NCBI GenBank assembly: GCA_902782465.1
Contig: CACZNH010000009.1
Coordinates: forward strand, 59,062-123,061
Length of the DNA stretch: 64,000 nt
DNA from: an uncultured Bacteroidales bacterium
GTDB taxonomy: Bacteria; Bacteroidota; Bacteroidia; Bacteroidales; Muribaculaceae
Direction: 5' to 3'
Shown here: positions 54,286-62,082 of the stretch, piece by piece
How the letters are laid out: the number at the start of each line of letters is the position of its first letter
Numbering within the stretch: position 1 is the stretch's first letter
Notes under the pieces: model-generated
Database searches by the model: none
What the model was told of the DNA's origin: nothing
Seen by the model: only the letters and a program-made list of their open reading frames with translations
Program-made: the position numbers and the translations under genes

Positions 54286-56859
54286 ATGAAGAGAATACTG
54301 ACAACCGTTGTATCATTATTGGCCTTTACATGCATCTTGAATGCTGCGTCTATCGAGCAGTTGAGAACACCTGACGTTTCTCAACTGAACGTGAATCCAC
54401 AGGAAAAGGAGGCGCTGCAATTCCTGTATGCCTACATGCCACTAGCAGACATTACCGATTATTCAGTTGAGTTCCACCTGCAAAACATACGTGCCACCTT
54501 CGAAGCCCGCGAGCAGATGCCATGGGGCCATCGAGTGCCGGAATTGCTGTTCAAGCACTTCGTGTTGCCCCTGCGTGTCAACAACGAGGCGTTGGACATG
54601 TCACGACCTGTGTTTTTCAACGAATTGAAAGAACGCGTACGTGGCATGAGCATGGAGGAAGCCATCCTGGAAGTCAATCACTGGTGCCACGAACATGTGA
54701 CCTACCAGCCAAGCGATTCCCGCACCCTGTCACCATTGGCATGCATGAAAACCGCTATTGGCCGTTGCGGCGAGGAATCCACGTTCACCGTTGCCGCCTT
54801 GCGCTCCATCGGCATCCCCTCACGCCAAGTCTATACCCCGCGCTGGGCCCACACCGATGACAACCATGCCTGGGTCGAAGCGTGGGCCGACGGCAAGTGG
54901 CACTTCATGGGAGCCTGTGAACCCGAGGCCGTGCTGGACCTGGGTTGGTTCAACGCCCCGGCATCCAGGGCGTTGCTGATGCACACACGAGCTTTTGGTG
55001 ACTACAACGGACCAGAAGAGGTAATGTCACGCACCCGCAATTTCACTGAAATCAATCTTATCGGCAATTACGCCGCTACCGCATCAATTCAGGTGCAGGT
55101 GCTCGACAATGCCAACAATCCTGTCAAGGGTGCCAAGGTTGAATTTCGCATCTATAACTATGGCGAGTTCTATCCCGCCGCCACCAAGTATTCTGATAGC
55201 CAGGGCAAAGCCTCACTTACTGCAGGAATGGGTGATATGCTTGTGTGGGCAAGTAAAGATGGAAGGTATGGATACCGTAAAGTGTCCTTCGGCAAAGACG
55301 AAACCATTGAAGTAGTTCTCAACCGTAATAACAATCTCATAGCTGGACCGACCTATGAAACCTTTGACATCGTCCCACCAGTCGAGAATGCTGTGATGCC
55401 CAAGGTGACTCCCGAACAAGCAGCCGAGAACAAACTACGCTTTGCCCGCGAGGATTCCATCCGCAAAGCTTATGAGGCTACATTTCTTGATACTGAAAAA
55501 GCCACGGCCCTCTGCCCTGCCATTGCCGATTTCCTCGTTAAATCACGTGGCAACTGGCAAACGATATTGGAGTTTGCAAACAGCCATAGAGAGAATATGG
55601 ACCGTGTCGTCGGCGTTCTTAACGGACTGAATGACAAAGACATGCGTGACGTTTCGACGGCAATTCTCGAGGATGCATTCATTGCGCGAAGCGACCAATT
55701 GGCGCAACGAGTGGAATATGAGATGATTACATCGCCGTTCAAATGCGAGTTACAACAAGTTTTTGATGTCGAAACCACTGCCCGATATCAAAGTAATCCA
55801 GCATTACTTGCCCGCTGGGTGAAAGAAAACATCAGTATCCAACCTGAGGAAAATGCGCTGCACATTGCACAGACCCCTATGGGCGTGTGGCGCTACCGTG
55901 TTGCCGACAATCGTGGTCGCGACATTTTCTTTGTGGACCTTGCCCGCTCTCTGAACATCGATGCCCGCAAGGACCCCGTTACCGGAAAGGTTCAATATCG
56001 CACCAACGGCGACTGGCAGGATGTGAACTTTGAAGCAGTGAAACAGCAGAATGCAGAAACTGGCATCCTCAAACTGCAATACACCCCCACCCCACTACTG
56101 GATGACCCGAAATATTATCACCATTTCTCCATCTCTAGAATCCTTGACGAAGGCACGACCCAACTGCTGAACTATGACGAGGGAGATTCAGGCCTTGAGG
56201 AGGGCTCTTCCTGGAGCAACACGTTCCAGAACGGTACGACGCTTGATGCAGGCACTTACATGCTTACCAGCGGCACCCGCGCTGCCAGCGGCAAGGTGCT
56301 CGTTGCCAACTGCATTTTCAAGGTCAATCCAAACGAGACCACGACCGTGGATTTGACGATGCGCCAGAGTGATGACATGGTAGCGGTTATCGGCAATTTC
56401 AATTCCGAATCCAAATTCCAATTGCTCGACAACCAACTGAATCCCGTCAACAGTGATGCCGTCAGCATCCTGTCACAAACCGGGCGCGGCTACTTTATCG
56501 TGGGTGTGTTGGGCGTCGGCCAAGAGCCCACCAACCACGCCATGCGTGACATAGCCAAAATGAACAATGCCTTGGATTCTTGGGGACGCCCCATAGTGCT
56601 GCTGTTTGAAAACGAAACCGAGGCCGCTAAATACCGTCATGAGAACTTCGGCACATTGCCCAAGAATATCATTTACGGTATCGACACCGACGGCGCCATC
56701 CGTGACCAGATTGTCCAGGAGATGAAACTGCAAAGCAAGACACAATTGCCGATTTTCATCCTTGCTGACACATTTAACCGCGTGATGTTCTGTTCACAGG
56801 GCTATACCATTGGCCTGGGCGAGCAGTTCAATAAGGTCATCAACAACCTGGACCGATAA
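54286..56859 (+). CDS. Secreted transglutaminase-like protein
   Basis: An 857-residue exported protein. The ATG at 54286 starts a signal peptide (MKRILTTVVSLLAFTCILNA); the longer frame lies inside the ABC gene. A transglutaminase core follows with the triad Cys161 in GRCGEESTF, His in DDNHAWVEAW and Asp/Glu region HFMGACEPEA. After it comes an Ig-like carboxypeptidase-regulatory module (VQVLDNANNPVKGAKVEFRIYNYGE), a helical middle and a C-terminal thioredoxin-like-looking end (GRPIVLLFENETEAAKY). The last part has no CxxC. Bacterial relatives are mostly peptidases or of unknown activity. It is co-transcribed with an ABC exporter, and might act on peptides moved by it. A terminator hairpin follows. 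Confidence 0.88.
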   Translation: MKRILTTVVSLLAFTCILNAASIEQLRTPDVSQLNVNPQEKEALQFLYAYMPLADITDYSVEFHLQNIRATFEAREQMPWGHRVPELLFKHFVLPLRVNNEALDMSRPVFFNELKERVRGMSMEEAILEVNHWCHEHVTYQPSDSRTLSPLACMKTAIGRCGEESTFTVAALRSIGIPSRQVYTPRWAHTDDNHAWVEAWADGKWHFMGACEPEAVLDLGWFNAPASRALLMHTRAFGDYNGPEEVMSRTRNFTEINLIGNYAATASIQVQVLDNANNPVKGAKVEFRIYNYGEFYPAATKYSDSQGKASLTAGMGDMLVWASKDGRYGYRKVSFGKDETIEVVLNRNNNLIAGPTYETFDIVPPVENAVMPKVTPEQAAENKLRFAREDSIRKAYEATFLDTEKATALCPAIADFLVKSRGNWQTILEFANSHRENMDRVVGVLNGLNDKDMRDVSTAILEDAFIARSDQLAQRVEYEMITSPFKCELQQVFDVETTARYQSNPALLARWVKENISIQPEENALHIAQTPMGVWRYRVADNRGRDIFFVDLARSLNIDARKDPVTGKVQYRTNGDWQDVNFEAVKQQNAETGILKLQYTPTPLLDDPKYYHHFSISRILDEGTTQLLNYDEGDSGLEEGSSWSNTFQNGTTLDAGTYMLTSGTRAASGKVLVANCIFKVNPNETTTVDLTMRQSDDMVAVIGNFNSESKFQLLDNQLNPVNSDAVSILSQTGRGYFIVGVLGVGQEPTNHAMRDIAKMNNALDSWGRPIVLLFENETEAAKYRHENFGTLPKNIIYGIDTDGAIRDQIVQEMKLQSKTQLPIFILADTFNRVMFCSQGYTIGLGEQFNKVINNLDR

Positions 56860-56870
56860 ATCGAGTTTTC

Positions 56871-56903
56871 ACCTGCGTTTCTTCAATTACAAGAAACGCA
56901 GGT
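56871..56903 (+). terminator. Terminator of the ABC-transglutaminase operon
   Basis: ACCTGCGTTTCTT (56871-56883) pairs perfectly with AAGAAACGCAGGT (56891-56903) over a 7-base loop, 12 bases after the stop codon, followed by TCTCTATT. Confidence 0.8.
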
Positions 56904-57008
56904 TCTCTATTACCTACACTTTCGATAAAAATCAACCGAGTCGAGGGATTGCCCAAATAAAAATTTATTTTTTATTTGGCACTCCGCTCGAGTTGTGCAT
57001 TTTTTTTG

Positions 57009-57016
57009 TAATTTTG
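57009..57016 (+). promoter_or_regulatory. -7 element of the mce operon
   Basis: TAATTTTG matches TAnnTTTG, 60 bases before the mce start. The upstream stretch has an 11-bp AT palindrome (CCAAATAAAAA at 56953-56963, complement at 56969-56979). No well-spaced -33 box is visible. Confidence 0.55.
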
Positions 57017-57075
57017 TGCGTTATTTTGAAAATTCACTAATTTACATTATATAATCATTTAAAAACCAAAAAGTT

Positions 57076-57495
57076 ATGAACATTTCGCACATCGAACACG
57101 TGGGAATCGCCGTTACCTCGCTTGAGGAGGCTATTCCTTTCTACGAGAAAATGCTGGGCTTCAAGTGCTTTGCCATTGAAGAAGTAGCTGACCAGAAGGT
57201 AAAGACCGCCTTCTTCCAGGTGGGTCAGACCAAGATTGAGCTCCTCGAGGGCACTGCCCCTGAGAGCGCTATCTGCAAGTTCATTGAGAAGAATGGTGGC
57301 CGTGGCGGCATCCAGCACATCGCATTTGCCGTTGAGGATGGCGTACAGAATGCACTGAACGAGGTACAGGAGAAGGGTGGCCGCGTTGTTGACGCACAGC
57401 CCCGCAAGGGTGCCGAGGGCCTGAATATCGCCTTCCTGCATCCCAAGACCACCTGTGGCGCACTTGTAGAACTCTGCGAAAATCCCAACAAGTAA
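57076..57495 (+). CDS. mce: Methylmalonyl-CoA epimerase
   Basis: Interconverts (R)- and (S)-methylmalonyl-CoA, linking the mutase product to the decarboxylase. The 139-residue length is standard for this vicinal-oxygen-chelate enzyme. Metal ligands come from HIEHVGIAV, ELLEGTAPES and HIAFAV, with the final NIAFLHPKTTCGALVELCE. It is the first gene of a five-gene propionate module. The next gene, mmdA, begins 91 bases later across a hairpin. Confidence 0.96.
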   Translation: MNISHIEHVGIAVTSLEEAIPFYEKMLGFKCFAIEEVADQKVKTAFFQVGQTKIELLEGTAPESAICKFIEKNGGRGGIQHIAFAVEDGVQNALNEVQEKGGRVVDAQPRKGAEGLNIAFLHPKTTCGALVELCENPNK

Positions 57496-57507
57496 TAAAT
57501 AGTCGTA

Positions 57508-57582
57508 AGTTTTCAGTTTCCTGTTGTCCGCGGCATCCGCATTCAACTGAAAACTGAAAACTGAAAACTGAAAACTGAAAAA
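57508..57582. repeat. Inverted repeat with GGCATCCGC loop and CTGAAAA heptamers
   Basis: The left arm 57508-57526 pairs with 57544-57562 over 17 of 19 bases. The tip is GCGG-CAT-CCGC containing GGCATCCGC (57532-57540). The right side continues as five tandem CTGAAAA-type heptamers up to 57582, five bases before the mmdA ATG. It lies inside the mce operon. Confidence 0.85.
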
Positions 57583-57586
57583 TAAA

Positions 57587-59200
57587 ATGGGAAAACAACT
57601 TGATAAGATTCAAGAGCTGATCGAGCGTCGCGAGAAAGCGCGCCTGGGCGGTGGCGAAAAGGCTATTGCCAAGCAGCACGAGAAGGGCAAATTCACTGCC
57701 CGTGAGCGCATCAATATGCTCCTTGACGAGGGCAGCTTCGAGGAACTGGACATGTTCGTTCAGCACCGCTGCACCAACTTCGGCATGGAGAAGAAGGCCT
57801 ATGACGGCGACGGCGTTGTTACCGGTTTCGGCACCGTTGGCGGTCGTCTGGTTTACGTCTTTGCTCAGGACGCAACCGTCATCGGCGGTTCGCTGGGCGA
57901 GACCATGGCTTTGAAGATGTGTAAGGTGATGGACCTCGCTATGAAGCAGGGCGCACCTGTCGTTGGTCTGAATGACTCGGGCGGTGCCCGCATCCAGGAG
58001 AGCGTTAACGCCCTCGCAGGCTATGCCGAGATTTTCCAGCGCAACATCAACGCATCGGGCGTCATTCCCCAGATCAGTGCTATCCTTGGCCCCTGTGCCG
58101 GTGGTGCTGTTTACTCCCCTGCCCTGACTGACTTCATCATCATGGCCAAGGGCATTTCCTTCATGTTCCTTACCGGTCCCAAGGTGGTTAAGACCGTTAC
58201 CGGCGAAAACGTGACCCAGGAACAGCTGGGTGGTGCAGGTGTACATGCCAGCAAGAGCGGCGTGGCACACTTCGCTGCCGAGACCGAGGAAGAGGCTATC
58301 GCCATCATCCGCCAGCTGTTGAGCTACATGCCCAGCAACAACATGGAAGAGACTCCCCGTGTGGAGTGCACCGACCCCATCGACCGCGTGGAGGATGCCC
58401 TGAACAACATCATCCCCGAGAGCGCCAACGACCCCTACGACATGTATCAGGTCATCAGCGCTATCGTCGATAACGGTGAGTTCCTCGAGGTTCACAAAGA
58501 CTTCGCCAAGAACATCATCGTAGGTTTTGCACGCTTCAACGGCCAGGCCGTGGGTGTTGTCGCCAACCAGCCCAACTGCATGGCAGGTGTGCTTGACGTG
58601 AACGCATCCAAGAAGGGCGGCCGCTTCGTCCGCTTCTGCGACGCCTTCAACATTCCTCTGGTAACCCTCGTTGACGTGCCCGGCTTCCTGCCCGGTACCG
58701 GCCAAGAGTATAACGCTGTCATCATGAACGGTGCCAAGTTGCTGTACGCATACGGCGAGGCAACCGTGCCCAAGGTGACCGTTACCCTGCGCAAGAGTTA
58801 CGGCGGTTCGCACATCGTGATGAGCTGCAAGCAGCTGCGCGGTGACTTGAACTACGCATGGCCCAGTGCCGAAATCGCCGTTATGGGCGCTGCCGGTGCT
58901 GCCGAGATTCTCTATGCCAAGGACAGCAAGAACTTTAAGGCCCAGGCCGAGGAGGCCAAGGCTGCCGGCGACGAAGCCAAGGCCAAGGAACTCACCGAAG
59001 CTGGCAAGAAGTTCATCCAGGAGAAGGAGGACGAGTACAACAACCTCTTCTGCACGCCTTACAATGCAGCCCGTTATGGCTACATCGATGACGTGATTGA
59101 GCCGCGCAATACCCGCTTCCGCGTGATTCGCGCTCTGGAGGTTCTCCGCACCAAGAAGTTGACCAACCCTGCCAAGAAGCACGGTAATATCCCCCTGTAA
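57587..59200 (+). CDS. mmdA: Methylmalonyl-CoA decarboxylase, carboxyltransferase subunit alpha
   Basis: Transfers the carboxyl group of methylmalonyl-CoA to biotin, giving propionyl-CoA; propionyl-CoA carboxylase beta chains are close relatives and the two cannot be separated fully by sequence. It has 537 residues. Blocks are the acyl-CoA carboxylase N-terminal GKFTARERINMLLDEGSF, GLNDSGGARIQESVNALAGY, IPQISAILGPCAGGAVYSPAL and the C-terminal TLVDVPGFLPGTGQE and RKSYGGSHIVMS. An insert rich in A, K and E near 440-475 (QAEEAKAAGDEAKAKELTEA) is typical of Bacteroidetes MmdA. The gamma, biotin-carrier and beta subunits follow. Confidence 0.95.
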   Translation: MGKQLDKIQELIERREKARLGGGEKAIAKQHEKGKFTARERINMLLDEGSFEELDMFVQHRCTNFGMEKKAYDGDGVVTGFGTVGGRLVYVFAQDATVIGGSLGETMALKMCKVMDLAMKQGAPVVGLNDSGGARIQESVNALAGYAEIFQRNINASGVIPQISAILGPCAGGAVYSPALTDFIIMAKGISFMFLTGPKVVKTVTGENVTQEQLGGAGVHASKSGVAHFAAETEEEAIAIIRQLLSYMPSNNMEETPRVECTDPIDRVEDALNNIIPESANDPYDMYQVISAIVDNGEFLEVHKDFAKNIIVGFARFNGQAVGVVANQPNCMAGVLDVNASKKGGRFVRFCDAFNIPLVTLVDVPGFLPGTGQEYNAVIMNGAKLLYAYGEATVPKVTVTLRKSYGGSHIVMSCKQLRGDLNYAWPSAEIAVMGAAGAAEILYAKDSKNFKAQAEEAKAAGDEAKAKELTEAGKKFIQEKEDEYNNLFCTPYNAARYGYIDDVIEPRNTRFRVIRALEVLRTKKLTNPAKKHGNIPL

Positions 59201-59202
59201 TC

Positions 59203-60207
59203 ATGAGTAAAAGAGCTTTGACACTCATGCTGCTGTGCGCCATCCTCGCACTGCCCACGCTTGCTCAACGCAAGAACGTGCGCATCAACGAGGTGATGGT
59301 GCAGCAGGACACTACGGGCGGCAACGGCTGGATTGAGTTCTACAACTCATCCTATAGCACCGTCGCCGTCGAGAAGATGTTTATCACCACACTGAGCCGC
59401 GACGAGGTCAAGAACCACATCAAGGCGGTGACCGACACTTCCAAAATGAAACCCAACAAGGTGATGATTGAGTGGTGCAAAGAGCGTCCCATGGACATCT
59501 ACGAGATTCCCCGTGGCGACGAGCGCAACACCAAAATCAAACCCCGCGCCCACTTTGTTATGGAAACCGATGGTGACATCAAGGCTGGAACTTTCCACCT
59601 TCCTTTCACCCTCAAGGCTGGCCAGGACAACTATGTGGCACTCTATGACGTGAATGGTGACCTGGTTGACGACGTGACGATTCCCGCATCGCTCAAGCCC
59701 GGTGAGACCTACGCTATCAAGGCCGAAGGCCGTCTGCCCAGCGAGCTGGAAGACGGTCAGACCGAATGGATTGTAAAGGACGGCAAAACGCTGGAGACCG
59801 CTATCACCAGGGGGAACTACAACATCCGCGAGGTGAACGAGAACATCGAGGCCTTCCACGAGAAAGACCCCCATGGCTACTGGATTGCCCTGCTGGCCAT
59901 GTCGGTCGTTTTCAGCGCCCTCGCCATTCTGTACATCTGCTTCAAGCTCTTCGGTGTCGTCAGCAAGAAGACCGCCGGTAAGGAAGAGGAACCTGTTGTA
60001 GCAAGCGCTCCTGCAGCCCAGGCTGCAGCGGTGCCCGCCAGTGGCGACCTCGACGGCGAGAAGATGGCAGCCATCTGCTTCGCCCTGTATCAGCACCTGA
60101 ATGCCCATGACCAGGAGAGCGGTGTGCTGACACTGACTCCGCGTGACGGTTCAACTTGGGCCACCAAGGCCGGTCTGATGCGTGAATTACCAGTTATCAA
60201 GAAATAA
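59203..60207 (+). CDS. OadG-family gamma subunit with N-terminal extracytoplasmic domain
   Basis: Gamma subunit of a sodium-pumping decarboxylase, here 334 residues although bare OadG is about 80-90. A signal peptide (MSKRALTLMLLCAILALPTLAQ) leads to a lamin-tail-like domain of about 170 residues (VRINEVMVQQDTTGGNGWIEFYNSS). The single membrane segment is at about 225-247 (YWIALLAMSVVFSALAILYICF). A cytoplasmic linker with an Ala/Pro-rich stretch follows, then MAAICFALYQHLNAHDQESGVLTL. It lies 2 bases after mmdA. The periplasmic domain is common to the Bacteroidetes version; its role is unknown. Confidence 0.88.
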   Translation: MSKRALTLMLLCAILALPTLAQRKNVRINEVMVQQDTTGGNGWIEFYNSSYSTVAVEKMFITTLSRDEVKNHIKAVTDTSKMKPNKVMIEWCKERPMDIYEIPRGDERNTKIKPRAHFVMETDGDIKAGTFHLPFTLKAGQDNYVALYDVNGDLVDDVTIPASLKPGETYAIKAEGRLPSELEDGQTEWIVKDGKTLETAITRGNYNIREVNENIEAFHEKDPHGYWIALLAMSVVFSALAILYICFKLFGVVSKKTAGKEEEPVVASAPAAQAAAVPASGDLDGEKMAAICFALYQHLNAHDQESGVLTLTPRDGSTWATKAGLMRELPVIKK

Positions 60208-60229
60208 TTATCACTAAAAACATTCACTC

Positions 60230-60661
60230 ATGAAGGAATATAAATATAAAATCAATGGCAACGAGTACACGGTTGCTGTCGATAACATTGAGGGCAACAT
60301 CGCCCATATCCAGCTCAACGGCGTGGCCTATGACGTTGAGTTGCCCGAGCAGCCCAAGGCCGCTCCCGCCGTTAAGCGCGTTGCCGTGAGCGATGCACCC
60401 GCAGCCGCTCCCAAGCCCGCAGCCCGCAAGGCTGCTCCCGCCGCTGGCGGTCACGTCATTGAATCGCCGCTTCCCGGTGTCATCAAGGACATCTTTGTTA
60501 AGGTTGGCCAGCAAGTGAAGGCCGACGACGTGGTATGCATCCTCGAAGCCATGAAGATGGGTAACGAGATTCATGCCGGCGTTGACGGTACTGTCAAGAG
60601 CATCGAGGTATCGAAGGAGGATTCGGTACTCGAGGGTAACACAATCATGGTAATCGGATAA
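60230..60661 (+). CDS. Biotin carrier subunit of the methylmalonyl-CoA decarboxylase
   Basis: A 143-residue biotinyl protein that ferries CO2 from the carboxyltransferase to the membrane decarboxylase. The N-terminal part (YKYKINGNEYTVAVDNI) is followed by an Ala/Pro-rich flexible linker (AAPKPAARKAAPAAGG). The C-terminal biotinyl domain carries the biotinylation site EAMKMGNEI with Lys at about 108. It acts at the inner face of the cytoplasmic membrane together with mmdA and the beta subunit. It is 22 bases after oadG. A GGCATCCGC-loop hairpin separates it from the beta-subunit gene. Confidence 0.95.
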   Translation: MKEYKYKINGNEYTVAVDNIEGNIAHIQLNGVAYDVELPEQPKAAPAVKRVAVSDAPAAAPKPAARKAAPAAGGHVIESPLPGVIKDIFVKVGQQVKADDVVCILEAMKMGNEIHAGVDGTVKSIEVSKEDSVLEGNTIMVIG

Positions 60662-60665
60662 AATC

Positions 60666-60736
60666 CAGTTGTCAGTTCTAAGTTTTCAGTTGTCAGCGGC
60701 ATCCGCACACAACTGAAGACTGAAAACTGAAAACTG
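60666..60736. repeat. Inverted repeat with GGCATCCGC loop and CTGAAAA heptamers
   Basis: The 28-bp arms (60666-60693 and 60709-60736) match at 24 positions. The tip is GCGG-CAT-CCGC, with GGCATCCGC at 60698-60706, and CTGAAAA words continue to about 60746. It is a near-copy of the 57508-57582 repeat and sits five genes into the same operon, just before the beta subunit. Confidence 0.85.
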
Positions 60737-60752
60737 AAAACTGAAAGAAAAC

Positions 60753-61907
60753 ATGTTACTGCTTGACAATTTCCTGTTCAATAAGTTGTTGGATTTCTGG
60801 CACTTCACCGGATTCTACAACTTTGACTACACTAACCTGATCATGATTCTGGTGGGTCTGTTCTTCATCTACCTCGCCATTAAGCATGATTTTGAGCCTA
60901 TGCTGCTCGTCCCCATCGGCTTCGGTATCCTGATTGGTAACATTCCCTTCCAGCCGGGCAACGAGATTGGCATCTATGAGGAGGGCTCCGTGCTCAACAT
61001 CCTATATCAAGGTGTGCGCAACGGATGGTACCCGCCACTCATCTTCCTGGGCATCGGTGCGATGACCGACTTCGGTGCGCTCATCGCCAACCCCAAGCTG
61101 ATGCTTGTGGGTGCATCTGCCCAGTTCGGTATCTTCGGTGCATATATGATTGCATTGGCTCTCGGCTTCATGCCCGACCAGGCTGGTGCTATCGCCATCA
61201 TCGGCGGTGCCGATGGTCCTACCGCTATCTTCCTGTCGTCCAAACTGGCTCCCAACCTGATGGGGGCGATTGCCGTGAGTGCCTACAGCTACATGGCCCT
61301 CGTGCCGGTAATCCAGCCGCCCATCATGCGCCTGCTGACGACCAAGAAGGAGCGCCTCATGCGCATGAAACCCGCCCGCAAGGTGAGCCAGAACGAGAAG
61401 ATTCTCTTCCCCATCTTCGGCTTGCTTCTCACCTGCTTTGTAGTGCCCTCGGCTATCCCCCTGCTGGGTATGCTGTTCTTCGGCAACCTGCTGCGTGAGA
61501 GCGGCGTGACTAAGCGTCTGGCCCATACCGCCAGCAACGCCATGACCGACATCGTGACCATCCTTCTGGGTATGACCGTGGGTGCCTCGACTCAGGCATC
61601 GCAGTTCCTTACCAAGGAGACCGTGTTCATTTTCTTCCTCGGTTTCTGCGCGTTTGTCATCGCCACTTGCTCGGGTGTATTGTTCGTGAAGATTTTCAAC
61701 CTCATCTTGCCGAAGAGCAAGAAGTTGAACCCACTGATTGGCAATGCAGGTGTATCTGCCGTTCCTATGGCAGCACGCATCAGCAACGACCAGGGCCTCA
61801 AGGCCGACCCCAGCAACTACCTGCTCATGCACGCTATGGGTCCCAACGTGGCCGGTGTGATTGGCTCGGCAGTTGCCGCTGGTGTTCTCCTGGGCTTCCT
61901 CGGATAA
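60753..61907 (+). CDS. mmdB: Sodium-pumping decarboxylase subunit beta
   Basis: A 384-residue integral membrane protein that decarboxylates carboxybiotin and exports Na+. About nine to eleven transmembrane segments are visible. Family hallmarks are GVRNGWYPPLIFLGIGAMTDFG, AAIAIIGGADGPTAIFLSS-like IIGGADGPTAIFLSSKLAP (the conserved Asp of the sodium path) and GNAGVSAVPMAARISNDQG. The subunit may be called OadB, GcdB or MmdB; the methylmalonyl-CoA context makes MmdB the best name. It is the last gene of the module, which ends in a rho-independent terminator. Confidence 0.95.
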   Translation: MLLLDNFLFNKLLDFWHFTGFYNFDYTNLIMILVGLFFIYLAIKHDFEPMLLVPIGFGILIGNIPFQPGNEIGIYEEGSVLNILYQGVRNGWYPPLIFLGIGAMTDFGALIANPKLMLVGASAQFGIFGAYMIALALGFMPDQAGAIAIIGGADGPTAIFLSSKLAPNLMGAIAVSAYSYMALVPVIQPPIMRLLTTKKERLMRMKPARKVSQNEKILFPIFGLLLTCFVVPSAIPLLGMLFFGNLLRESGVTKRLAHTASNAMTDIVTILLGMTVGASTQASQFLTKETVFIFFLGFCAFVIATCSGVLFVKIFNLILPKSKKLNPLIGNAGVSAVPMAARISNDQGLKADPSNYLLMHAMGPNVAGVIGSAVAAGVLLGFLG

Positions 61908-61934
61908 GCACTACACAACTAACCATGCAATATC

Positions 61935-61969
61935 AAAGGGCGACCCACTTCGGGCCGCCCTTTGTTTTT
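61935..61969 (+). terminator. Terminator of the methylmalonyl-CoA decarboxylase operon
   Basis: AAAGGGCGACCC (61935-61946) pairs with GGGCCGCCCTTT (61952-61963) with one mismatch and a 5-base loop, followed by GTTTTT. A classical terminator. Confidence 0.92.
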
Positions 61970-61990
61970 CAACACACAACCACTAAAAAT

Positions 61991-62008
61991 GAGTATTACT
62001 TAATACTC
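61991..62008. repeat. Small palindrome upstream of the last gene
   Basis: GAGTATTACTTAATACTC is a perfect 8-bp inverted repeat with a 2-base centre, 40 bases upstream of the -7 element. It could be an operator. A second pair, AGTGTTG/CAACACT, is at 62021-62048. Confidence 0.5.
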
Positions 62009-62024
62009 TTATTCAATTTGAGTG

Positions 62025-62055
62025 TTGCGAGTTTGAGAATTCAACACTAATTTTG
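62025..62055 (+). promoter_or_regulatory. Promoter of the secreted repeat protein
   Basis: A -33 TTG (62025-62027) and the -7 element TAATTTTG (62048-62055), 20 bases apart; the ATG follows at 62083. Confidence 0.65.
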
Positions 62056-62082
62056 CAAAATAGAAACAATCATCATAATGTC

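Noticed and set aside
57546-57582. CTGAAAA heptamers as a phase-variation tract
   Set aside because: They are outside coding sequence and form one arm of an inverted repeat; a heptamer change could only alter spacing before mmdA.
57281-59182. A 633-codon open frame antisense to mmdA
   Set aside because: It is a GC-driven shadow: composition is low-complexity (rich in L, G, H, V), it has no recognisable domain, and the opposite strand encodes a clear MmdA.
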